DNA of 57,496 nt, from positions 1 through 57,496 of the forward strand of contig JAKSKB010000002.1 in NCBI GenBank assembly GCA_024401975.1. The letters are read 5' to 3'. Of this stretch, positions 8,158 to 19,984 are shown piece after piece. This DNA comes from Bacteroidales bacterium (GTDB lineage: Bacteria > Bacteroidota > Bacteroidia > Bacteroidales > UBA932). The notes below the pieces were generated by a model. It did not search any database. It worked only from the letters and a program-made list of their open reading frames with translations, and was not told where the DNA came from. Position 1 is the first letter of the stretch, and each line of letters starts with the position of its first letter. The translations under genes and the position numbers were made by a program.

Positions 8158-9997
8158 CTATGGCTGAAGAGGAAAAAAAGAATCTCATTGCGTGGAAGCT
8201 GTATATAATCTACCTGTTCTGCCTGCTCGGCGCGCTGTTCGTGGCAGGGAGGCTGATATATATACAGGCCATCTGGAAGCCGAGCGAGAAAATCGCGCCT
8301 CTGGTCACAGCCAATATCCGCAAGATGACCATCGAACCGTTGCGAGGCACAATCCTCACCTATGACGGCAGACCGCTGGCGCTTACTGTCCCCATATATG
8401 ACATCCACATAGACTGCACCATCAAGGACAGCACGGAAGTATGGCTTGAAGAAGCGAAAGGCCTGGCCGAAGGATTGGCGAAAATCGTGGGGAAACGCAG
8501 CGCAGCCGAATACTACGAGATACTCCGCAAGGGAAGAGTGAACGGCAAGAAATACCTGTCCCTGTGTTCCAAGATTGACAAGTCGCAATATGATCTCATA
8601 AACAAACTGCCTCTCGCGAAGGACGGAAAATTCAAAGGCGGTGTCATCACCGAGAAGACAATGGTCCGCAGATATCCTTACGGCACTCTCGGGCGCAGGA
8701 CAATAGGTTTCGTGCGCAACAGCAACAGCACGGCAGGCAATACCAACGTAGGCCTTGAGGGCAAGTTCGATTACGTCCTTCATGGGACATCCGGCACCGA
8801 ATATGTACGCCAGTCCGACAATCACGACCTCGTGCAGGTCTCGCACAGAGGCACTTCACCGGCCGTTGACGGGTACGATGTCCACACCACCCTTGACATC
8901 GACCTCCAAGACCTCGCCGATATGGCCCTGCGCGCCCAGATAGACACGGTGAATGAGGTGGAGGCAGGTTGTATGGTGATTATGGACGTGCACACGGGAG
9001 CTATCCGGGCAATGGTGAATCTTGTCCGCGACAGCACCTCCAGAAGACTTGAAGAGAGCCAGAACGTGGCCATCGGACGTTTGGGGGAGCCCGGCTCCGT
9101 ATTCAAGACCGTCACGCTCACTTCCGTGCTGAATGACGGATACGTCAAGTCTCTTTCGCAGAAGATGCCCACCAACAAAGGCATAGTGAAAGATGCCAAG
9201 TTCAATTGGAATGACTGGTCCCACCTCTATAAATTCGGCAACCAGATTTCGATTATAGACGGATTCATGATTTCGTCCAATTACGTGTTTGCTTCGCTCG
9301 CCATACAGAACTACAAGGACAATCCGAAAAAATACATAGACAACATATTTATGTACAAGCTCGGGGAGGCCTATGACCTGGACATAGACGGGATGGGAGT
9401 ACCTTACATCCCTACAGTGGACAAGAAGGGAAAACTGAGCAACACCACGCTCGGGTCAATGGGGTTCGGATACAGCACTCTCATCACTCCCCTGCACACC
9501 CTCACGTTCTACAATGCCATCGCCAACAAGGGACGGATGATGAAGCCCTACCTTGTGGAATGCATCGAAGACAAGGGACGTGTCATCGAAAATCGCGGGG
9601 CGAGTGTACTCAACGGGTCAATATGCAGCAGAAACGTGGCCGATTCCGTGACCAAGGCGCTGTGTCAGGTTACTTCGGACGGTACCGGAAGAGCTCTTAA
9701 AAACGCCAGATGCACCGTTGCAGGAAAAACCGGAACATCATTCGCGCTGCTGGAAAACAAGGCCACTGGAAAGATGGAATATAAAGATGAACGGGGTAGA
9801 AGGAAATACCAGGGTACTTTCGTGGGATTTTTCCCTGCAGAGGATCCCCAATACAGCATCATCAGCGTGATATACAGCAAACCCACGTCCAAACAGTTTC
9901 AGGGAGGCGGCATCCCGGCGAGAGCAATCAGGACAGTCGTAGACGGAATGTACACGCGTGACCCGTACTGGCGTAAAATTCTTGAAAAACCCGGGAA

Positions 9998-10019
<22 letters not shown>
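8154..10019 (+). CDS. ftsI: Septal penicillin-binding protein FtsI (PBP3), transpeptidase
   Basis: This 621-residue class B PBP cross-links septal peptidoglycan. A membrane anchor lies near residues 15-35, then the pedestal domain begins with the conserved PLRGTILTYDGRPLA. The transpeptidase domain has SVFK with the acylated serine at Ser315, an SSN motif near 375 and GKTGTS near 525. No clear PASTA repeats are seen, although a C-terminal PASTA occurs in some relatives. The gene overlaps ftsL and its last 22 nt overlap murE. Confidence 0.95.
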
Positions 10020-11403
<1,384 letters not shown>

Positions 11404-11404
<1 letters not shown>

Positions 11405-12591
11405 TGCTGTACCATCTGTTCAAATACCTGTCAGAGACTTTTGACATTCCAGGGGCGGGACTATTCAACTACTTGACTTTCAGAGCGATATTCGCAGGAT
11501 TGATAAGCCTTATAGTGTCGTTTTGCGCCGGAGGAGCCATCATACGCCTGCTCCGCAAGAAGCAGATAGGCGAAACCATACGCGATCTTGGACTGGAGGG
11601 GCAGATTTCAAAGAAGGGCACGCCCACTATGGGAGGAATCATCATAATCCTTGCAATCCTCTCCTCTGCTCTCCTCGTGTGCGACCTCAGCAACATCTAC
11701 ACCAGATTGCTGCTGCTCACCACGGTATGGTGCGGAGGGATAGGATTAGCCGATGACTGCATCAAGGTTTTCAAACACGACAAGGGAGGCTTGAGCGAAA
11801 AGTCCAAACTCACCCTGCAATTCATACTCGGTCTGGCAGTGGCGTTGATAATCTGCTTTTCGGAGGCGATCCACACCGACGAACTGATTACGACCATTCC
11901 ATTCGTGAAGGCGCACGAATTCAACTACGCGTGGCTGTCTCCGTTCAAAGGACAGCTGGGAGTATATTGCACCTGGTGCATATATATGGCAATTATAATA
12001 TTCATCATACTGGCCTGCTCCAACGGAGCCAATCTGTGTGACGGAATGGACGGACTCGCAGCCGGGACTTCGGCGATAGTCGGCCTCGTGCTGGGCATAA
12101 TGGCCTGGCTGGGCAGCAGCGTGGTTCAGAGTACGTACCTCAACATAATGTCCGTGCCCGGAAGCGGTGAAGTGGCCGTATTCATGGCCGCGTTCGTCGG
12201 AGCCCTGATAGGGTTCCTGTGGTACAACGCCTACCCTGCTCAGGTATTTATGGGAGACACCGGAAGTCTTGCCATAGGCGGCATCATCGGTGTCACGGCA
12301 GTCCTGATACGCAAGGAACTTATTCTCCCCATACTTTGCGGAATATTCCTTATGGAAAGCCTTTCCGTCCTGCTTCAACGCGCATATTTCAAATGCACAA
12401 AAAGGAAATACGGACAGGGACGCAGAATCTGGAAGATGACTCCCCTGCACCACCATTACCAGAAAGAAGGCGTAGAGGCACTTGTAAAGGCACCGGCGCA
12501 TGCCATCCCTGAAGCGAAGATAGTCACGAGATTCTGGATAATAGGGATCCTGCTCGGAATAATAACGCTTGCGATAATGAAAATCAGATAG
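11404..12591 (+). CDS. mraY: Phospho-MurNAc-pentapeptide transferase MraY
   Basis: This polytopic membrane enzyme (395 residues, about ten helices) transfers phospho-MurNAc-pentapeptide to undecaprenyl phosphate, making lipid I. Conserved blocks include KKGTPTMGGIIII, the aspartate-rich LADDCIKV, SNGANLCDGMDGLAAG, FMGDTGSLAIG and MTPLHHHYQ. It starts on the last base of the murE stop. It ends with TAG, evidence that TAG is a normal stop in this genome. Confidence 0.97.
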
Positions 12592-12594
12592 GAT

Positions 12595-13935
12595 ATGTCA
12601 AGAATAGTAATATTAGGTGGAGCCGAAAGCGGTGTGGGAGCCGCCGTCCTCGCAAAAGTCAAGGGCTTCGACGTATTTCTCTCGGACAAGGGAAAGATTG
12701 CGCAGGAGTACGCCGACACGCTCCGTAAATGGGACATCCCCTATGAGGAAGGAGGTCACAGCGAGGAACTTGTCCTTAATGCCGACGAAGTCGTCAAGAG
12801 CCCGGGAATCCCCTCCACGGCACCACTCATACGCAAACTCATGGGGCAGGGAACCCACATCATATCCGAGATAGAATTTGCGGGCAGGTATGACACGGCA
12901 AAGAAAATATGCATCACGGGCTCCAACGGCAAGACCACGACGACCTCGCTGATATACTATCTTCTGAAAAATGCCGGACTCAACGTCGGGCTGGGCGGGA
13001 ATATCGGCAAGAGTTACGCCTATCAGGTCGCAACGGAGCATTTCGACTACTATGTGCTTGAAATCAGCAGTTTCCAACTGGACAACGTCTATGACTTCAG
13101 ACCTGACATAGCTGTCATCACCAACATCACGCCCGACCACCTTGACAGATACGACCACAAGATGGAGAATTATGTCAAGGCGAAGTTCCGCATCACTCGC
13201 AATCTGCGCCCGGAAGACTGTTTCATTTTCGACTCCGATGATGAAATCACCATAGGTCATCTGGACAAAATCGTCCTGAAAGCCAAACAGTTGCCCTTCT
13301 CACAACGCAGCGAAGTCAGTCAAGGGGCATTTGTGCGCGATGATAAGATTGTCCTGAGGTACGAAAAAGATGAGAGTGAAATATTTCTCAACGAACTGTC
13401 CCTTGGCGGAAGACACAACATCTACAATTCGATGGCAGCCGCGCTCGCGGCAAAGGCAACCGGCATAGACAACAAGACTATCCGCGACAGTCTTTCCAGT
13501 TTCAAGGCCGTAGAGCACAGACTCGAACCGGTACTGAGCGTCAGGGACGTGCTTTACATCAATGATTCGAAGGCGACCAACGTCGATGCCGCCTGGTATG
13601 CACTCGAATGTCAGAAAAGGCCCGTCGTATGGATTGTGGGAGGCACTGACAAGGGCAATCAATACAGTGTGCTGGACAGTCTTGTGCGAAGCAAGGTGAA
13701 AGCGATAGTGTGCCTGGGGGTGGACAACGTAAAGATACACGATGCATTCGAGAGCATAGTGGGCAAAGAAAAAATGACGGACGTACTGTCAGCTGAAGAT
13801 GCAGTAAAAGCGGCTGCGGCTTTCGCATCTCCGGGTGACGTCGTACTGCTGAGCCCCTGCTGTGCAAGTTTCGACCTTTTCAAGAACTATGAGGACAGGG
13901 GCGCCAGATTCAAAGAGGCGGTAAGAAAGCTGTAA
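12595..13935 (+). CDS. murD: UDP-MurNAc-L-alanine:D-glutamate ligase MurD
   Basis: The enzyme has 446 residues: an N-terminal Rossmann-like UDP-binding domain (ILGGAESGVGAAVLAK), the ATP loop GSNGKTTTT near 108-116, the central motif NITPDHLDRY, and the C-terminal domain with INDSKATNVDAAWYAL and a closing LLSPCCASFDLF. It adds D-Glu to UDP-MurNAc-L-Ala in the cytoplasm. It sits 3 nt after mraY. Confidence 0.97.
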   Translation: MSRIVILGGAESGVGAAVLAKVKGFDVFLSDKGKIAQEYADTLRKWDIPYEEGGHSEELVLNADEVVKSPGIPSTAPLIRKLMGQGTHIISEIEFAGRYDTAKKICITGSNGKTTTTSLIYYLLKNAGLNVGLGGNIGKSYAYQVATEHFDYYVLEISSFQLDNVYDFRPDIAVITNITPDHLDRYDHKMENYVKAKFRITRNLRPEDCFIFDSDDEITIGHLDKIVLKAKQLPFSQRSEVSQGAFVRDDKIVLRYEKDESEIFLNELSLGGRHNIYNSMAAALAAKATGIDNKTIRDSLSSFKAVEHRLEPVLSVRDVLYINDSKATNVDAAWYALECQKRPVVWIVGGTDKGNQYSVLDSLVRSKVKAIVCLGVDNVKIHDAFESIVGKEKMTDVLSAEDAVKAAAAFASPGDVVLLSPCCASFDLFKNYEDRGARFKEAVRKL

Positions 13936-13941
13936 CGGGAA

Positions 13942-15249
13942 ATGAGCAAAGAAAAAGGATTCATATCATTGCTGCCGGGGGACAAGATTGTCTGGATGAT
14001 TGCCCTCCTGCTGAGTATGGTGTCGCTGGTGACCATTTTCTCTTCCACGTCAACTCTTGCAGCGCAGGAACATGTGTCGAGAATCGCTCTCGCGAGCAAG
14101 CAGATGTTCACCATCGCGACGGGGCTCCTGCTGATATTCGTATGCTGTCTCGTAGGCCAGTCGCACACGTTCAGGCTACTCTCCAAATGGGGATTCCTGC
14201 TTTCGTTCCTTCTGCTCGTACCGCTCGTGCTGAAACTGGACCTCGGTTTCATAAAGGCACAGAAAATCAATGACGCTTTCAGGACACTGAACATTTTCGG
14301 AGTAAGTTTCAGCGTATACGAAGTCGTGAAAGTCGCGATGGTGATGTATATTGCCTGGGCCATAGACCACCTCAAGCACGACACTCTGAAATGGGAGGCG
14401 ATGGCAAAGGCCAGCAAGAATCTCACCTGGCTGACAAAACCTTTCTGGAAAGACGTGATATACCTTTTCCTACCCACTTTGACAGTATGCGTGATGATTC
14501 TGGCGGGAGGAACGTCAAGTGCCATAATGACGGGCATATTCCTCTTTCTCACAATGATTCTGGGAGGAGTCAGGGTAAAGCCCATCATTCTTATGGGTCT
14601 GCTGGCCATCGGCCTGCTGGCAGGCTGCTACGGGCTGTACAAGGCATCGGACGGAAAGATGTTCACCAGATTCGGCACCGTTGAGTCGAGAGCATCTATG
14701 AGCGCAGACATCGATGAGGTGGAGAATCCCCGCAGCAAGGACACCTACACCAGAGCGCTTGACAGAATCAGACAGCCATACGGTGCGGAGATAGCGGTCA
14801 AGAGCGGAGGAATCTGGGGCAAAGGACCGGGACAGAGCACCCAGAAATACAAAGTTTCCGTCATATATGAAGACTATATGTACAGCTTCATAATAGAGGA
14901 ATACGGTCTGATTACCGGAATCATAGTGCTTATGCTGTACGTGAGTCTGATGGCCAGAGGGATACTGATAGTGAAGAACTGCAAGGGCAATTATGAAAAA
15001 ATAGCAGTGGCAGGATTGTGCACGATGATTGTCATTCAGGCGATGTTCCACATCATCATCAACTGTCACATCGGCATTCATACGGGTCAGACGCTACCGC
15101 TGATAAGTCACGGAATGACTTCATATCTCGCCTTCTGCATAGCATTCGGCGTCATAATATCCATCAGCCGCCTTGCTGAAAAGAATCTTGAAGAGGAAGC
15201 ACGGCGCGAGACGCTGCTGAATTCGGCAGATGACGGGGAGAAGGAATAA
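13942..15249 (+). CDS. ftsW: FtsW, SEDS-family septal glycosyltransferase
   Basis: This 435-residue SEDS protein with about ten membrane helices polymerises lipid II at the septum together with FtsI. The conserved periplasmic region GGIWGKGPGQS and the signature near the C-terminus are present; the latter reads PLISHGMTS rather than the PLISYGGSS common in Proteobacteria. A charged cytoplasmic tail follows the last helix. It is embedded in the dcw operon, 6 nt after murD. Confidence 0.95.
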   Translation: MSKEKGFISLLPGDKIVWMIALLLSMVSLVTIFSSTSTLAAQEHVSRIALASKQMFTIATGLLLIFVCCLVGQSHTFRLLSKWGFLLSFLLLVPLVLKLDLGFIKAQKINDAFRTLNIFGVSFSVYEVVKVAMVMYIAWAIDHLKHDTLKWEAMAKASKNLTWLTKPFWKDVIYLFLPTLTVCVMILAGGTSSAIMTGIFLFLTMILGGVRVKPIILMGLLAIGLLAGCYGLYKASDGKMFTRFGTVESRASMSADIDEVENPRSKDTYTRALDRIRQPYGAEIAVKSGGIWGKGPGQSTQKYKVSVIYEDYMYSFIIEEYGLITGIIVLMLYVSLMARGILIVKNCKGNYEKIAVAGLCTMIVIQAMFHIIINCHIGIHTGQTLPLISHGMTSYLAFCIAFGVIISISRLAEKNLEEEARRETLLNSADDGEKE

Positions 15250-15265
15250 ATCAAAACGGGGAATT

Positions 15266-16405
15266 ATGGAATACGGAAAAATCAGAGCAATGATCAGTGG
15301 CGGAGGCACGGGAGGTCATATCTTTCCTGCCATATCTATTGCCGACCGTCTCAAGGCGGTCAATCCCGGTAACGAAATACTGTTTGTCGGTGCCGAAGGG
15401 CGTATGGAGATGGAAAAGGTGCCTGCGGCAGGCTACACGATAAAGGGTCTGAGCATAGCAGGTCTGCAAAGAAAACTCACGCCGGGGAATATCCTTCGCA
15501 ACATCAAGCTTCCCTGGATGCTCATACGCAGCGTGAAAGACGCTGCGTCACTGATTGACGGATTCAAGCCGGATGTCGTGATAGGTGTAGGCGGATATGC
15601 ATCCGCTCCTCTGCTCTATGCCGCCCAGCGCAAAGGCGTCCCCACACTCATACAAGAGCAGAACGGATTCGCCGGTCTCACCAACAAGATACTCGGGAAG
15701 AGAGCCGGTAAAATCTGCGTCGCATACGAGGGGATGGAAAGATTTTTTCCTGAAGACAGAATCGTCCTTACAGGAAATCCCATCAGACAAGAGGTGGCGT
15801 CCGTCAATTCTTCGATGCGGGATGAGGCCATAGGTTTCTATGGGCTGAATCCGGAGAGAAGGCACATTCTGATAATCGGCGGCAGCCTCGGGAGCAAGAC
15901 ACTCAACGATGCGATGTGCCGGTGGATAGAGAAGGGTTGCCCCGGTGGAGAAAACGCTGACGTGCTGTGGCAGTGCGGCAAATACTACAAGAAAGGAATC
16001 GATTCCTTTATGGCATCCCACAAGAATTGTGTCAACGTAAAATACAGTGATTTCATCAAGAGAATGGACCTCGCGTATGCTGCCGCCGACGTCACGGTTT
16101 CCCGCTCCGGAGCGAGTTCCATCTCGGAAATATGCGCTGCGCGCAAGGCGGCGGTGCTGGTTCCCTCCCCCAACGTGGCGGAAGACCATCAGACCCACAA
16201 CGCAATGGCTCTGGTCAGGAAAGGCGCAGCAATGATGGTCAGGGACTGCGACGCAGCGGAAACCCTTATGGACACGGCGCTCGCTCTGGCAAAAGACAGC
16301 GTCAAATTGGCTGTAATGGAAAAAAATGCAGGTGCTATGGCAATGACCGAGGCGTCCACGCTTATAGTAAATGAAGTTTACAAACTGACAGGAAATGTAC
16401 AGTAA
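15266..16405 (+). CDS. murG: Lipid II synthase MurG (GlcNAc transferase)
   Basis: I start at the ATG at 15266 (379 residues) because the Rossmann motif ISGGGTGGHIFPA then lies near the N-terminus; the in-frame ATG at 15230 falls inside ftsW and adds a basic, unconserved extension. The GT28 C-terminal domain shows GGSLGSKTLN and SRSGASSISEICA, which bind UDP-GlcNAc. MurG converts lipid I to lipid II on the inner face of the membrane. The end overlaps murC by 11 nt. Confidence 0.95.
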   Translation: MEYGKIRAMISGGGTGGHIFPAISIADRLKAVNPGNEILFVGAEGRMEMEKVPAAGYTIKGLSIAGLQRKLTPGNILRNIKLPWMLIRSVKDAASLIDGFKPDVVIGVGGYASAPLLYAAQRKGVPTLIQEQNGFAGLTNKILGKRAGKICVAYEGMERFFPEDRIVLTGNPIRQEVASVNSSMRDEAIGFYGLNPERRHILIIGGSLGSKTLNDAMCRWIEKGCPGGENADVLWQCGKYYKKGIDSFMASHKNCVNVKYSDFIKRMDLAYAAADVTVSRSGASSISEICAARKAAVLVPSPNVAEDHQTHNAMALVRKGAAMMVRDCDAAETLMDTALALAKDSVKLAVMEKNAGAMAMTEASTLIVNEVYKLTGNVQ

Positions 16406-17744
16406 CATATATTTCATAGGTATAGGAGGCATCGGGATGAGTGCCATCGCCAGATACTACAAGTTCAAGGGGTACAACGTATCCGGCTATGACAGGACAC
16501 GCAGCGAGCTGACTTCGCAGCTGGAAAGCGAAGGCATCGCCATACACTACGAAGATTGTCCCGGACTCGTGCCCTCCGAAGTGGGAAGCACACTCGTGGT
16601 TTACACTCCGGCCATTCCGGAATCTTTCGGAGAACTTGCTTTCGTGAAAGAAAAGGGATACCGCGTCATCAAGCGTTCGAGAATGCTTGGAGAGATTGCG
16701 GAAGGACAGACCTGCCTTGCCGTTGCGGGCACGCACGGGAAGACCACGACCTCCACGCTCATCGCCCACATCCTTACGGAGAGCGGAGAAGGATGCTCGG
16801 CATTCCTGGGAGGAATATCCAAGAATTACGGCACCAATATGCTGGTCAGCGAGACTCCCACCATAGTCGCAGAAGCCGACGAATTCGACCGCTCGTTCCT
16901 GCAGCTCCATCCCGACATGGCCCTGATAACGGCTATGGATGCTGACCATCTGGACATATACGGGGATTTGGAGCACGTGCAGGAGGCATTCCGGGCTTTT
17001 GCTTCACAGGTAAGCGGGACACTCATCATCAAAAAGGGGTTGCCGGTCACTTCCCGGGACACGCGCGCAAAACTGCGGACATATCATTTCAGGGATACCG
17101 AGGCCGATTTCCACGCGACCAACCTCAGACAGGACGGAAGAGGACACTTCATATATGATCTGGTTCATCCCGAAGGAGTCATCCCGGACATCAGGGTAGG
17201 CACGATAGGATGGGTTAACGTCGAGAACAGCATAGCGGCTGCGGCAATCTGCCTCACCTACGGCATCGCTCCCGAACAGATACGTCACGCGACAGGTACG
17301 TTCCAAGGGGCGAAAAGACGCCTGGACGTACACTTCAACACGGAGGAGAACATATACATAGATGATTACGCACACCATCCGGAAGAACTCTCCACCGCCA
17401 TATCATCCATACGGGAAGCATTTCCCGAACGGAAACTGACGGTCATATTCCAACCGCACCTTTACACCAGGACACGCGATTTCGCGGACGGATTCGCCGA
17501 ATCGCTCAGTGCAGCGGACAGCCTGTACCTGCTTGACATCTACCCGGCAAGGGAAGAACCGATTCCCGGGGTGACTTCGGAAATGATACTTGAAAAGGTC
17601 ACGGCTCCCGAAAAGAAACTTGTTACGAAAGATGAACTTCTGGAATGCCTGAAAGCTGACAAGCCTTCCCTGCTCGTAACTTTCGGGGCCGGAGACATCG
17701 ACAGGCTTGTAGAACCCATAAAGGCCGTTTTTGAGGGAAAATGA
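16395..17744 (+). CDS. murC: UDP-MurNAc:L-alanine ligase MurC
   Basis: This 449-residue cytoplasmic ligase makes the first amino-acid addition to UDP-MurNAc. The N-terminal GIGGIGMSAIARY loop, the ATP motif GTHGKTTTSTLIAH, the central AMDADHLDIYGD and the C-terminal DDYAHHPEELSTAI are all intact. The order murG-murC-ftsQ is the usual one in Bacteroidetes. Overlap with ftsQ is 4 nt. Confidence 0.97.
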   Translation: MYSNIYFIGIGGIGMSAIARYYKFKGYNVSGYDRTRSELTSQLESEGIAIHYEDCPGLVPSEVGSTLVVYTPAIPESFGELAFVKEKGYRVIKRSRMLGEIAEGQTCLAVAGTHGKTTTSTLIAHILTESGEGCSAFLGGISKNYGTNMLVSETPTIVAEADEFDRSFLQLHPDMALITAMDADHLDIYGDLEHVQEAFRAFASQVSGTLIIKKGLPVTSRDTRAKLRTYHFRDTEADFHATNLRQDGRGHFIYDLVHPEGVIPDIRVGTIGWVNVENSIAAAAICLTYGIAPEQIRHATGTFQGAKRRLDVHFNTEENIYIDDYAHHPEELSTAISSIREAFPERKLTVIFQPHLYTRTRDFADGFAESLSAADSLYLLDIYPAREEPIPGVTSEMILEKVTAPEKKLVTKDELLECLKADKPSLLVTFGAGDIDRLVEPIKAVFEGK

Positions 17745-18523
17745 AAAGGAGAACTTTCAAGATACTGATTTTCGGACTGACGGCGCTGCTGTCGGTTCTG
17801 ACCGCAATCATATATCTTTCCAGCCGCAAGGCATCGAAGTCCGCAATCTGCACCGAGCTCAGAGTGTCATTCGACGAAGATTACAACTTCGTCACCGAGG
17901 CCGATGTCAAGGAATGGATAGAAAAAGAATACGGGCACTACATCGGACAGCGTCTGGACAGCATGGATCTGTTCAGTATAGAAAATATGATTGACCGGCA
18001 GGTCGCCGTGAAGAAAAGCGAAGTCTACGTAACACCGGATGGAGCACTGAACGTCAGCATAGCTCAGATGGAGCCAGCCATAAGGCTTGAAGGTGAAAGT
18101 TTCAGTTTCTATGCCGATGAGAGCGGCTGTCTGTTTCCACTCCAGAAAGACTGCGAGTTCTCCGTCCCGGTCATCCGTGGAGCCATTCCTGTAAATTACC
18201 GGAAAGGATACAAGGGATTTCCTGAAAATGACAGGGAAATGCGGTGGGTGAAAGATCTGATTGTAATGAGCTCATTCATATCTTCAGACAAGCGTTGGAA
18301 AGAACTCGGTAAAGACATACGGGTGGAGGGTAACGGCGACGTGGTGATAAAATTCAAGGACGTTGAGGAAAAAGTCATACTGGGATATCCGGAAAACGTG
18401 ATTTCGAAGATGAAAAGACTCGCCGTGTATATGGACGTCATAAAACCGGCGAAGGCCGGAGACGGGGGCAGGTACGGCACCGTCAATCTCAAATACAAGG
18501 GACAAATCGTATGCAGGAAGTAA
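17741..18523 (+). CDS. ftsQ: Cell division protein FtsQ (DivIB-like)
   Basis: This is a 260-residue bitopic protein with a basic start and a single transmembrane helix at about 9-27, followed by a periplasmic part. FVTEADVKEWIE and the following segment fit a POTRA domain and the FtsQ beta domain; PVIRGAIPVNY is a conserved turn. Identity with model FtsQ proteins is low, so the assignment leans on topology and position between murC and ftsA. FtsQ links FtsL/B to the divisome. Confidence 0.88.
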   Translation: MKRRTFKILIFGLTALLSVLTAIIYLSSRKASKSAICTELRVSFDEDYNFVTEADVKEWIEKEYGHYIGQRLDSMDLFSIENMIDRQVAVKKSEVYVTPDGALNVSIAQMEPAIRLEGESFSFYADESGCLFPLQKDCEFSVPVIRGAIPVNYRKGYKGFPENDREMRWVKDLIVMSSFISSDKRWKELGKDIRVEGNGDVVIKFKDVEEKVILGYPENVISKMKRLAVYMDVIKPAKAGDGGRYGTVNLKYKGQIVCRK

Positions 18524-18532
18524 CAAACGGAT

Positions 18533-19984
18533 ATGAAAGAAAGATATTTGACCGCCATTGATCTTGGCACTTCAAAAACCGCCATCTGCGTGGCGAAGGT
18601 ACAGGATGAAAACGTAGAAATCATTCATTACGGCGAGACGAAGGCCGAAGGCATACGCTACGGTTCCGTACTCAATCCGATGAAAGCGCTGAATTCATTC
18701 AGGAAGGCGGTGGACGGCGCCGAAAAGGAACTCGGCATCAAAATCAAGCAGGCCGTCGTGAACCTGCCCAGATATTTCGTGCAGGAAGAAACCGCAACCG
18801 GCACGATTCAGCGGAGCGACAAAGAATCCAGCATAACTTCCGAAGAAATCACCAATCTCAAGAATATCGCGCTGGACGAGTACGACGTGGAAAACGAAGA
18901 GACGGAGATGCGTTTCTGCGCCATCGCCCAGTCATTCAACACGGATGAACTCGCCCAGGCTATGGAAGAAGACGTGGAAGGGATGGTTAGCCCCATCCTC
19001 GCAGGCAACTTCAAGGTATATATCGGAAACAGGAGGAGTTACAACAACATAGACAAGGTGTTCAATGATGCCGAAGTGGCCGTGGCGAAAAAATATTTCA
19101 CTCCCGAGACAACCGCCAGAATCGTACTGACAAGGGAGGAAATGGATAACGGTGTCGCGCTCATCGATATGGGTGCGGGGGTAACCTCGGTCTCAGTGTT
19201 CAGCAAAGGAATTCTCAGACATTACGCGTCCATCCCTTTCGGAGGAAATTCCATCTCCGCGGACATCAAGTCGGAATGCGCCTTCAGCGACATCCTGGCA
19301 GAGAACATCAAGCTCGCATATGGCAACTGTATGCCTGACAAACTCGCCAATATGAGCGAGAAGATAATCAAAATCGACTATTTCGGCGCGAATCCGGAAA
19401 AGGAACTTCCCTTAAGATATCTTTCCGAAATCATAGAGGCCCGGCAGAAGGAGATAATCGAAGCGATGCTCTACGAGATACAGGAAAGCGGATACGCCGA
19501 TGAACTTCGCAACGGCGTGGTTGTGACCGGTGGTGCGGCCGGAATGACCGATATCCAGAATCTGATAAAGAATCTTTCCGGTTACAACGTCAGGGTGGGT
19601 TATTCCCTGCCTGTGTTCTCAGCGGACGTATGCCTGGACAGCAAAAGCCTGGCAGCAACTTCTTGCATCGGTATGATAATGGCCGCAAAAAAAGATATGA
19701 TATGCAGTTGCATCGAAGACGTCCCCGTCATCCGCAGGCAGACTGAGGAGGAGAAGGGAGCAGAAACGGGGCCGAAAGAGAAAAAACTTGCGGAAGGAGG
19801 TTCCGAGGACGGCACATTGTTCGGGGACGGAGGCATAGAAGAGACAGCCAACAAGGAGGCGAAACCGAACAAGAAAGACACGCGGAAAGATGGAACAAAA
19901 AAAAATCTCATTTGGAGTAGAGTGAAGACCACCGCAAGCAACCTGTTCGAAACTTTTATAGATGACAAACAATCTACGTTATGA
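18533..19984 (+). CDS. ftsA: Cell division protein FtsA, actin-like
   Basis: This 483-residue actin-fold ATPase tethers FtsZ to the membrane and recruits later divisome proteins. AIDLGTSKTAICV (phosphate 1), VALIDMGAGVTSVSVF (phosphate 2) and VVVTGGAAGM (adenosine) are present. After about residue 400 comes a long charged linker rich in Glu, Lys and Gly, then a short segment (SRVKTTASNLFETFID) that fits the membrane-binding amphipathic helix. The last four bases overlap ftsZ. Confidence 0.95.
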   Translation: MKERYLTAIDLGTSKTAICVAKVQDENVEIIHYGETKAEGIRYGSVLNPMKALNSFRKAVDGAEKELGIKIKQAVVNLPRYFVQEETATGTIQRSDKESSITSEEITNLKNIALDEYDVENEETEMRFCAIAQSFNTDELAQAMEEDVEGMVSPILAGNFKVYIGNRRSYNNIDKVFNDAEVAVAKKYFTPETTARIVLTREEMDNGVALIDMGAGVTSVSVFSKGILRHYASIPFGGNSISADIKSECAFSDILAENIKLAYGNCMPDKLANMSEKIIKIDYFGANPEKELPLRYLSEIIEARQKEIIEAMLYEIQESGYADELRNGVVVTGGAAGMTDIQNLIKNLSGYNVRVGYSLPVFSADVCLDSKSLAATSCIGMIMAAKKDMICSCIEDVPVIRRQTEEEKGAETGPKEKKLAEGGSEDGTLFGDGGIEETANKEAKPNKKDTRKDGTKKNLIWSRVKTTASNLFETFIDDKQSTL